33,730 bases of DNA from Nitrosomonas sp. Its GTDB lineage: Bacteria; Pseudomonadota; Gammaproteobacteria; Burkholderiales; Nitrosomonadaceae. Position 1 is the first letter of the stretch, and each line of letters starts with the position of its first letter. Shown here one piece after another: positions 27,725 to 33,730 of the stretch. A model generated the notes under the pieces. The model worked only from the letters and a program-made list of their open reading frames with translations, was not told where the DNA came from and made no database searches. A program made the translations under genes and the position numbers. The DNA lies in contig JAJFJJ010000049.1 in the NCBI GenBank assembly GCA_021774195.1, positions 1 to 33,730 of the forward strand. Direction: 5' to 3'.

Positions 27725-28030
27725 ATGATTGATGTTGATCCAGTTATTATCAATCTAATAATATTTGTGCTGGCGATTTTTGTTGGCTACCATGTGGTAT
27801 GGAATGTCACACCAGCATTGCATACGCCCTTAATGTCAGTAACCAACGCGATATCCAGTATTATCATTGTGGGTGCCATGTTGGCAGCTGGACCTGCTGA
27901 GGCTGATTGGGGTGTATGGCTTGGTGCTGCGGCGGTTACGCTGGCGGCAGTTAATGTATTTGGTGGGTTTCTGGTAAGTCAACGAATGCTGGAAATGTTT
28001 AAGAAAAAAGAAAAAAAAGGAAAAGCATAA
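27725..28030 (+). CDS. pntAB: NAD(P) transhydrogenase subunit alpha, part 2 (PntAB)
   Basis: A 101-aa membrane protein with three hydrophobic segments (about 8-28, 34-55 and 62-85) and a lysine-rich C-terminus ([11 protein letters not shown]) that should face the cytoplasm. It supplies part of the proton channel (domain II). AAGGAG precedes the ATG. Its TAA stop codon abuts the ATG of pntB, and the Shine-Dalgarno of pntB (AAAGGAAAAG) lies in its last codons. Confidence 0.93.
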   Translation: MIDVDPVIINLIIFVLAIFVGYHVVWNVTPALHTPLMSVTNAISSIIIVGAMLAAGPAEADWGVWLGAAAVTLAAVNVFGGFLVSQRMLEMFKKKEKKGKA

Positions 28031-29410
28031 ATGTCTGCAAATATGGTAGCACTTGCATATTTAGTTGCTTCAGTATTTTTCATACTGGCACTAAAAGGCT
28101 TAAGCTCGCCGGAGTCTGCACGTCGCGGAAATTTATTTGGCATGGTTGGTATGGCGATTGCGATCGCCACGACAATGACCCTGACTGATAATTGGCCCTT
28201 GATATTAGGTTGTATTGCGGTTGGTGGTGTTATTGGCGCCATTGTCGCAAAACGTGTACAAATGACAGCGATGCCGGAATTAGTGGCATTTATGCATTCA
28301 CTGGTTGGTTTGGCGGCTGTATTTATCGCTATTGCGGCGATAAATAACCCGGTTTCATTTGGTTTGCCTGAGGTTTTACCTGCAGGTAGTAAGATAGAAT
28401 TATTTTTGGGTACATTTATTGGTGCAATGACATGGTCTGGATCAGTCATTGCGTTTTTAAAATTATCCGGTCGCATGAGCGGTACACCAATTGTCTTTAG
28501 TGGGCAACATATGCTGAATTTGTTGCTCGCAATTGCCATGGTTGGATGTGGTTTGTGGTTTTTCTTTAGTGAAACAACAAATTGGACCGCGTTTATTGCC
28601 ATGACAGCGATCGCGTTTTTATTAGGATTCCTCATCATTATTCCAATTGGTGGTGCGGATATGCCGGTTGTCATATCAATGCTTAACTCATACTCTGGAT
28701 GGGCTGCAGCGGGTATTGGCTTCTCAATCGGAAACCCAATGTTGATCATCGCCGGTTCATTGGTTGGTAGCTCTGGTGCAATTCTGTCTTATATTATGTG
28801 CAAAGCCATGAATAGACCGTTTCTTTCTGTCATATTGGGTGGTTTTGGCAGTGATGGAGGTGTGGCAGTTAGTGGTGACGGTACAGAAAAAACACATAGA
28901 AGTGGTAGCGCCGATGACGCCGCTTTCCTGATGGGAAATTCGGATAGTGTAGTCATTGTTCCCGGATATGGCTTGGCGGTTGCAAGAGCACAGCATGCTG
29001 TTAAAGAACTTTCTGACATGCTGTTGGAGAAAGGCGTCAATGTACGTTTTGCAATCCATCCAGTTGCTGGACGTATGCCCGGACATATGAATGTGTTGCT
29101 GGCAGAAGCAGAGATTCCTTATGAGCAAGTTCTGGAAATGGATGAGATCAATAGTGATTTTTCTGATACCGATGTGGTGCTAGTTTTGGGTGCTAATGAC
29201 GTGGTTAATCCGGCAGCATATGAGAAAGGTAGCCCAATTTATGGTATGCCTATTTTAGATGTACATAAAGCCCGCACAGTCATGGTAGTCAAACGTAGTA
29301 TGGGTGTTGGCTACGCCGGGCTTGATAATGACTTATTCTATATGGACAGAACCATGATGATTTTTGGTGATGCCAAGAAAGTTGTCGAAAACATGGTTAA
29401 GTCTCTATAA
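28031..29410 (+). CDS. pntB: NAD(P) transhydrogenase subunit beta (PntB)
   Basis: PntB (459 aa) has about nine N-terminal membrane helices (to about residue 260), with SGTPIVFSGQHMLNL and SMLNSYSGWAAA typical of the channel. The C-terminal NADP(H)-binding domain III has VPGYGLAVARAQHAV, HPVAGRMPGHMNVLLAEA and VLVLGANDVVNPAA. It completes the three-gene transhydrogenase and is followed by a perfect hairpin terminator. A 256-codon frame on the opposite strand is only a shadow. Confidence 0.95.
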   Translation: MSANMVALAYLVASVFFILALKGLSSPESARRGNLFGMVGMAIAIATTMTLTDNWPLILGCIAVGGVIGAIVAKRVQMTAMPELVAFMHSLVGLAAVFIAIAAINNPVSFGLPEVLPAGSKIELFLGTFIGAMTWSGSVIAFLKLSGRMSGTPIVFSGQHMLNLLLAIAMVGCGLWFFFSETTNWTAFIAMTAIAFLLGFLIIIPIGGADMPVVISMLNSYSGWAAAGIGFSIGNPMLIIAGSLVGSSGAILSYIMCKAMNRPFLSVILGGFGSDGGVAVSGDGTEKTHRSGSADDAAFLMGNSDSVVIVPGYGLAVARAQHAVKELSDMLLEKGVNVRFAIHPVAGRMPGHMNVLLAEAEIPYEQVLEMDEINSDFSDTDVVLVLGANDVVNPAAYEKGSPIYGMPILDVHKARTVMVVKRSMGVGYAGLDNDLFYMDRTMMIFGDAKKVVENMVKSL

Positions 29411-29417
29411 GATAACT

Positions 29418-29454
29418 AAATGAAAAGTAAAGTAAACAACTTTACTTTTCATTT
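29418..29454. terminator. Hairpin terminator between pntB and the EAL gene
   Basis: AAATGAAAAGTAAAGT and its perfect complement form a 16-bp stem with loop AAACA, 8 bases after the pntB stop codon. The two genes converge here, so it may serve both strands. Confidence 0.75.
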
Positions 29455-29481
29455 ACAAATACAAACTGGTCCCTACGTTTT

Positions 29482-30984
29482 TTATTTTAACGAAAATGGC
29501 TTTGCAATATAGAAACCTTGTACATAATCAATGCCGATTTCTCGCAATTTATTAACAACTTCATCAGTCTCAACCAACTCAGCAATTGTTTTGGCGTTGA
29601 TACTAGCAGCTAATTTCCCAATTTTAGTCACTTCCTCTAAATCGTCATTATCATTTAGGATATTACAAATTAAGCTGCCATCTATCTTCAGATAATCAAC
29701 TTTCATTTTGTTCAACAAATCGAGAGCAGACTGATTATGGCTAAAGCCACATAATGAAACAGAACTACCAAATTTTCGTATTTTCTCAGCAAATTTCTGT
29801 GCAGCACTCGAATTTGACTCTGCATCAGCTTCCTCAACTTCAAAACAAAGCAACCCCGGTCTAACATTTCTTTCTTCTAATTTACTTTGTACGAAACCAG
29901 GAAAACGGACATCGCATAATGTGTCTCGTGCAACATTGATACAAAAAACCTGATCAACTTCAGAGCTTGAACTTTGTGTTGACAACCATTGAATGATCTT
30001 TTCTACAATCCATCGATCAAGTTTTGGCATCATTTTAAATTGATCGACAAATGGTAAGAATGATCCCGGTGGCATCAAATTATTCTCTTCCTCCGCCATA
30101 CGAATTAAAATCTCTTGATGTACTAATGAAGAAGAATTTAGTGCTATTGGCGCAATTTTTTGACAATATAAATTAAACTCCCCACCATCAATAGCCTGAA
30201 GGATTCTTGCCGCTGTAATATCGGATTGATAAGATTGTTCGTTTAATTTAGAATCCTCAGTTTCTTGTTTTGTTATCGAATTGGCTTTTACCAGCTCATT
30301 ATCTTCCACACTTACAGATGAAATATTTTTTACAGACGTACGACATTTTTCATGGGAACGAGGTGTAATTAAGATATAAAAACCAAGAGTGTTCCCTTTG
30401 CCATCTATATGTGGAAGATATTGCTCAGAAAAAATATAGGGAAACCCTTTAGTTGATTTTAGCGTACGTTCATTATGTATTGTTTTTCCCGCGATAACCT
30501 CTGGCATAAAACTTTTCATACCCGAGAAAAACTCTTCATTTGTAAACTCCTGTAACAGATGACCATCGATTTGATCGGGCTTTAAACCAAACCAACTACG
30601 AAAAATTCTATTATGATAACGACAACGTTGATCCGTATTAAAATAAGCGAGCATAACGGGAATATTCTCATCAATAAACTGAGATTTAACTTTAATTTCT
30701 GAGGTAGTTTTTTCTGCCCACAGCCTATGCTTAATTTCATTTGTTAACCGCTCTTTACTTGCCAGTAACTGTGAAGAATAGTTCTTTATTTTTTTCTCTA
30801 TCACGACAAGCTGCACAATCACCCCTAGCAAAGATAGAATTAAACAACCCCACAAGGAAAAAATCCACACAGGCTCTAAAGTTAAATTGATCAAACTGAT
30901 AGCGAATAAAGCTATCGCTATAGTTATTGACAGGAATACCATCGAATAATGTTTAATGGTATCCCCTAAAGCGTTTTTAAGCAT
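29482..30984 (-). CDS. Membrane-bound PAS-EAL protein with degenerate EAL active site
   Basis: A 500-aa protein. Two N-terminal membrane segments lie at about residues 15-35 and 40-63, then a short coiled stretch, a PAS domain (about 85-210: VMLAYFNTDQRCRYHNRIF) and an EAL domain (about 250-500). The EAL motifs are only partly kept. E291-I-L replaces EAL, CINVARDTL and FEVEEADAE are near normal, and DYLKIDG and AELVET with QGFYIAKP are present. The essential metal-binding DDFGTG loop is SLCGFSHN, with Cys412-Gly413 in place of the two aspartates. It most likely does not hydrolyse cyclic-di-GMP, but could bind it or act by protein contacts. No GGDEF domain is present. Divergent in composition (AT-rich). 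Confidence 0.82.
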   Translation of the reverse strand: MLKNALGDTIKHYSMVFLSITIAIALFAISLINLTLEPVWIFSLWGCLILSLLGVIVQLVVIEKKIKNYSSQLLASKERLTNEIKHRLWAEKTTSEIKVKSQFIDENIPVMLAYFNTDQRCRYHNRIFRSWFGLKPDQIDGHLLQEFTNEEFFSGMKSFMPEVIAGKTIHNERTLKSTKGFPYIFSEQYLPHIDGKGNTLGFYILITPRSHEKCRTSVKNISSVSVEDNELVKANSITKQETEDSKLNEQSYQSDITAARILQAIDGGEFNLYCQKIAPIALNSSSLVHQEILIRMAEEENNLMPPGSFLPFVDQFKMMPKLDRWIVEKIIQWLSTQSSSSEVDQVFCINVARDTLCDVRFPGFVQSKLEERNVRPGLLCFEVEEADAESNSSAAQKFAEKIRKFGSSVSLCGFSHNQSALDLLNKMKVDYLKIDGSLICNILNDNDDLEEVTKIGKLAASINAKTIAELVETDEVVNKLREIGIDYVQGFYIAKPFSLK

Positions 30985-31057
30985 TTATGATCCTTAAGTA
31001 CTAAAACAGGCCAGAAGCACATTTTTTATAATCTAAGCAAACAATTATTTGCTCCAA

Positions 31058-32095
31058 CTAGCTATCTTTATAAAACGAAAGCGGCTTTGTAGCCAACCAG
31101 AATTTCCATAAATCTCTACGATTTATAACAAACGCTTGTTTCTTTATTCCATTAAACGTGATTATTGTTAATGTTTCTATCTCTCCTCTCTTCAAAGCTG
31201 CATACAAAGGCGCAAACCATTCCAAGTCAATTTTTTTTAAATTTTCACGCCATTCATAAGCCTCTCTATACTGGGCATTAACAAACAGTTCATCTATTAT
31301 TATTAGGTCATCCTCAGAAGTCTTTGATGAAAGCCATGCTGACGCATTAAGCGGTAATTTATCATGCTTAATATTACTAAGACGTGATAACGAACACACA
31401 AAATCGCTATCACTCCATATTTTAGTATAAGAAGCCTGGATTGAAGGAGGAATAACCCCCCCTCCCCAGAACCAAACACTATTGATTGCAAGTTCCCCAC
31501 GAATTTCACGTGCTTTATTTAATGGATGCTCATGCAATATCATTTGTATTTCATTAAACTTATTGTTCCAGAAAATGCCATCTTTTCCAGAAGACAAATA
31601 ATTATTAATATTCTTACAAGTTACCTGGGCTAACGTATAGGTTTTGATTTCTGGTGTTTTTTTGAGATGGATATACCATCGCTTAGGATGTAATGGTAAT
31701 ATCTTCCATCCTTCGTCCATAAAATTACGATTTATTTCACTTGTAAATCCTTCAGCTTCCTCACTAGTAATTTTAAAAGCATGACTATCGGCAAGCATAA
31801 TATGATTTTGTTCTATGCGTAGGTGTACTGGATCGGCACGGATCCAATAATCTTTACCACCTTCAACCACACTAGCACATTCTTCATGCAAGCTGATCGG
31901 TGCAATAGGCCAGTTTTGTTGTTTTTTGATGTTAAATATCTGACATAGCCAAGCTTCTAGCCCTTCCGATGACTGCGATAATCTATTGCTTTTTGCTAAT
32001 AGCTTCTCTAAATAGGGCAGTGGAAGTTCATGATAGATTTGATTCTGAGTCGTATCTGGCCAGCATAACGCGGGAATAACAAGATGCAAATTCAT
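31058..32095 (-). CDS. Conserved cytoplasmic protein, RpfE/phosphoglycerate mutase-like
   Basis: A 345-aa protein without a signal peptide or membrane segment. It begins MNLHLVIPALCWPD and contains YWIRADPVHLRIEQN, LADSHAF, RWYIHLKK, WNNKFNEIQMILHEHPLN and SVWFWGGG. I recognise these blocks from a betaproteobacterial and xanthomonad family often named regulatory protein RpfE type or phosphoglycerate mutase. The name is not experimentally grounded as far as I know, so no function is claimed. It lies 73 bases upstream of the EAL gene on the same strand and may be cotranscribed. Confidence 0.7.
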   Translation of the reverse strand: MNLHLVIPALCWPDTTQNQIYHELPLPYLEKLLAKSNRLSQSSEGLEAWLCQIFNIKKQQNWPIAPISLHEECASVVEGGKDYWIRADPVHLRIEQNHIMLADSHAFKITSEEAEGFTSEINRNFMDEGWKILPLHPKRWYIHLKKTPEIKTYTLAQVTCKNINNYLSSGKDGIFWNNKFNEIQMILHEHPLNKAREIRGELAINSVWFWGGGVIPPSIQASYTKIWSDSDFVCSLSRLSNIKHDKLPLNASAWLSSKTSEDDLIIIDELFVNAQYREAYEWRENLKKIDLEWFAPLYAALKRGEIETLTIITFNGIKKQAFVINRRDLWKFWLATKPLSFYKDS

Positions 32096-32499
32096 ATAAT
32101 TGAGATAAAGAATAGATTAAAATGGATCGTGATCGGTTTAATGGCTGATAATAGAGCGCTTTCTCTTTCAAGCCATTCTAAGTGTTTGAGTGTTAGATAC
32201 CAAGATCTAAATAGAATAAATTCATTATTAACATTCATTCAGGCTCACAAATAACGACTTAATTTATTTGTCGTATAATGCACCCTTGATCGCAAGCTTT
32301 CATAAGGACACCTCTAAAATTCCATATTTCGTTACAATACTTCGTTGTTCACAAAAAATGTTATCTTACATATCAGTCTATATGCTGCGACAACATTTTT
32401 TGTTCTCGCCTTGTCTTGTTTAAAACTCTGTATTTTTAGAGATGCCCATAATAAATTCTTAAAAAGAATATTTAACGATTAATACAAAACCATTAAATA
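32096..32499. other. 404-base gap between the RpfE-like gene and the aspartic protease gene
   Basis: About a third is one family A element (32306-32447). A TATAAT (32274-32279) reads toward the protease gene, but it is separated from it by the element and has no good -35. No gene was seen. Confidence 0.5.
32306..32447 (-). mobile_element. Short transposable element, family A, with ATAA target duplication
   Basis: A 142-base element in reverse orientation relative to the copy at 18584. Its left end is GGACACCTCTAAAATTCC, and its right end read on the minus strand is GGGCATCTCTAAAAATACAG. ATAA flanks it on both sides (32302-32305 and 32448-32451). The core GCAGCATATAGACTGATATG (minus strand) is shared with the other copies. 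It sits 52 bases before the protease gene. Confidence 0.75.
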
Positions 32500-32991
32500 A
32501 TGAGTATTCAAGTACCATGGGGCCACATCAATGTATTGGTGGTCTGGATTATTATTTTCAGTATTGCTTATTTGTATTTTGATCAACATCAAAACCCGAA
32601 GGTCGCTGTAATAAAGGGTGAATCACAACACGGGGAAGTTTTCATTCCGCGATCAATTGATGGTCATTATTACGTACGTGGCTCAATAAATGGACACCCT
32701 ATTGATTTTATGGTCGATACAGGAGCCAGTATCGTTTCTGTTAGTAAAACATTTGCTCAGATAGCTAACTTACCAACAGGTGCTCCAGCTAATTTCTCTA
32801 CAGCTGGCGGTACGGTGATAGGCGAGATTGTTCCTGGTCAATTCGTAGAAGCAGGCGGTATTGCTGTTAATAATTTAAATATTTCAGTTGGAATACATGG
32901 AGGCACAGCATTACTTGGACAAAACTTTCTACGTCATGTTGATGTTGTCCAATCTAATGACACGATGATTTTACGCGTTAGATCAGAATAA
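32500..32991 (+). CDS. Membrane-anchored clan AA (retropepsin-like) aspartic protease
   Basis: A 163-aa protein of the TIGR02281 clan AA type. An N-terminal membrane anchor (about 11-28, VLVVWIIIFSIAYLYFD) places the rest in the periplasm. The retropepsin-like domain starts HYYVRGSINGHPIDFMVDTGASIVSVS, with the active-site Asp in DTGAS, and ends with the second family block LLGQNFLRHVDV. A dimer is needed for activity in this clan. Substrate unknown. A family A element has inserted just upstream. Confidence 0.88.
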   Translation: MSIQVPWGHINVLVVWIIIFSIAYLYFDQHQNPKVAVIKGESQHGEVFIPRSIDGHYYVRGSINGHPIDFMVDTGASIVSVSKTFAQIANLPTGAPANFSTAGGTVIGEIVPGQFVEAGGIAVNNLNISVGIHGGTALLGQNFLRHVDVVQSNDTMILRVRSE

Positions 32992-33128
32992 CATATCAAA
33001 AACACTATATTGATTAGTCTAACTTATAGACATGTTACATTCCATTTAACTGGTTCTTATTCTAAAGAAAAATTAATCAATATCAGATACAATCAAATAA
33101 AAGACTGATATCAAAATTTGAAGATACT

Positions 33129-33534
33129 ATGTACCAGCATATAAAAGAGCTGGCTGACGGCGCGAAAATTCAGGTCAATAATGATTATTCATTGAACGTA
33201 CCTGATACCCCAATTATTCCTTTTATTGAAGGTATTGGTATTGCACCCCAGGTACAAACCTCAACGTTCAGCGGCAATATTCGAAGCTACACACATGGCA
33301 CCGCATCTAATATGCTGGAAAAAACCAGGTAAACCCTGAGTCACTCATTTTATCTGCTGAAATGATGTTAAGATATCTCGGTTGGATAGAGGCTGCTGAT
33401 TTGATCAGCAAAGCAATGAAGAGAATAATACAAGACAAAATTGTTACATATATAATTTTGCAAGACTAATGACAGGTACAGATAAAGTTTCTTACTCTGC
33501 ATTTGGCAACGCACTTACAAAACGTATGGACTAG
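33129..33534 (+). pseudogene. icd: Isocitrate dehydrogenase (NADP) pseudogene
   Basis: The 67-codon frame at 33129-33332 is the N-terminus of NADP-isocitrate dehydrogenase (NVPDTPIIPFIEG) fused at GIGIAP to a C-terminal part (FSGNIRSYTHGTA, E. coli GIGIAPGAN...ATHGTAPKY). About 280-290 residues are missing, with nearly all substrate-binding residues. After a frameshift at 33329 the next frame reads [19 protein letters not shown], then a second shift near 33450 leads to [20 protein letters not shown], ending at the stop codon at 33532-33534, just as the E. coli enzyme ends. The order matches family order exactly, so it is a relic and not a small protein gene. Confidence 0.9.
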
Positions 33535-33548
33535 CACAGAAATAGAGC

Positions 33549-33574
33549 ACCCCTTGCCTAAAATGACAAGGGGT
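33549..33574 (-). terminator. Terminator hairpin of the cold-shock gene
   Basis: ACCCCTTG and CAAGGGGT form an 8-bp GC-rich stem with a 10-base loop, about 65 bases after the cold-shock stop codon on the minus strand. The following bases are only moderately T-rich. Confidence 0.55.
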
Positions 33575-33640
33575 TAAAATAAATACGATGCTACGGTCTG
33601 ACTGCGTCTGCTAGTCTACGCCAGTTTTTTGAACAGACAG

Positions 33641-33730
33641 TTAAGTGGATTGAATATTTGAGGCTTGTTTTCCTTTGGGGCCTTGGGTGACATCGAAGCT
33701 CACTTTTTGACCTTCCTTGAGCGTTTTAAA
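33641..33730 (-). CDS. Cold-shock domain protein (C-terminal part, cut by window end)
   Basis: The last 29 codons of a CspA-type protein are visible: FKTLKEGQKVSFDVTQGPKG, then KQASNIQST and TAA. The motif EGQKVSFDVTQGPKGKQA is the typical last strand of the cold-shock OB-fold that binds single-stranded nucleic acid. The start lies outside the window. From general knowledge, betaproteobacteria often have icd next to a csp gene followed by clpS and clpA, which supports reading the relic next to it as the ancestral icd locus. Confidence 0.9.
   Translation of the reverse strand, partial: FKTLKEGQKVSFDVTQGPKGKQASNIQST

Noticed and set aside
27979-28749. 256-codon open frame opposite pntAB-pntB
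   Set aside because: It runs antisense through the highly conserved membrane part of PntB, is rich in Ile, Pro and Ala as expected for a mirrored membrane gene, and has no recognisable domain.
33129-33332. 67-residue independent small protein
   Set aside because: It is a fusion of the two ends of isocitrate dehydrogenase, and the downstream frames continue the same enzyme, so it is part of a pseudogene.
1-33730. tRNA, rRNA, riboswitch or CRISPR sequences
   Set aside because: Reading the intergenic parts on both strands, I saw no cloverleaf with T-loop signature, no rRNA segment and no regularly spaced direct repeats. A covariance-model scan would be decisive.

Overview
The window reads as chromosomal DNA of a betaproteobacterium. 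It most resembles an ammonia oxidiser of the Nitrosomonas type. This rests on the gene families seen (AlaA-type aminotransferase, long ThrC, YceH, a cytochrome P460-family protein, split transhydrogenase), the moderately AT-rich base composition and many small non-autonomous transposable elements. The genus is an inference, since no rRNA or ammonia-oxidation marker gene lies in the window.

Layout. 1-4.1 kb: alaA, hom and thrC (alanine and threonine synthesis). 4.2-10.8 kb: a TCA-cycle block, sdhB-sdhE-gltA-sucA-sucB, without sdhCDA before it or lpd after it. 10.9-12.7 kb: a secreted protein of unknown function and a yceH-type gene. 12.7-14.4 kb: a repeat-rich gap and pyrD (minus). 14.5-18.4 kb: a two-gene minus-strand operon for secreted multicopper oxidase-like proteins. 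18.4-20.2 kb: a long gap with mobile elements, then DUF6164 and cytochrome P460-family genes (minus). 20.2-26.2 kb: an SDR oxidoreductase, an outer-membrane barrel protein, aat, a flavin monooxygenase and lnt. 26.5-29.4 kb: the pntAA-pntAB-pntB transhydrogenase operon. 29.4-33.0 kb: a degenerate EAL protein, an RpfE-like conserved protein and a membrane-anchored aspartic protease. 33.1-33.7 kb: a wrecked isocitrate dehydrogenase gene and the 3' end of a cold-shock gene.

Most striking result. The two multicopper oxidase genes have complementary losses. The small protein keeps the domain-1 copper motifs (HVH, HDH) of two-domain small laccases and has lost the domain-2 motifs. The large protein has lost domain 1 and keeps domain 2 (HTFHLH, HCHLISHMESGM) with laccase spacing. 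It then adds an amicyanin-like cupredoxin domain and a beta-propeller. Small laccases build the trinuclear copper site between neighbouring subunits, so these two products could form one obligate hetero-oligomeric oxidase.

Other points. The 67-codon reading frame at 33129 is the start of an icd pseudogene, with a large internal deletion and two frameshifts, at what looks like the ancestral icd-csp locus. Three copies of a palindromic 142-149 bp element start with GTAAC; two have clear 8-bp target duplications (8/8 and 7/8), pointing to IS66-type mobilisation. A second family has 4-bp duplications, and a third inverted-repeat element supplies the last codons and stop of pyrD. No tRNA, rRNA or CRISPR was seen.
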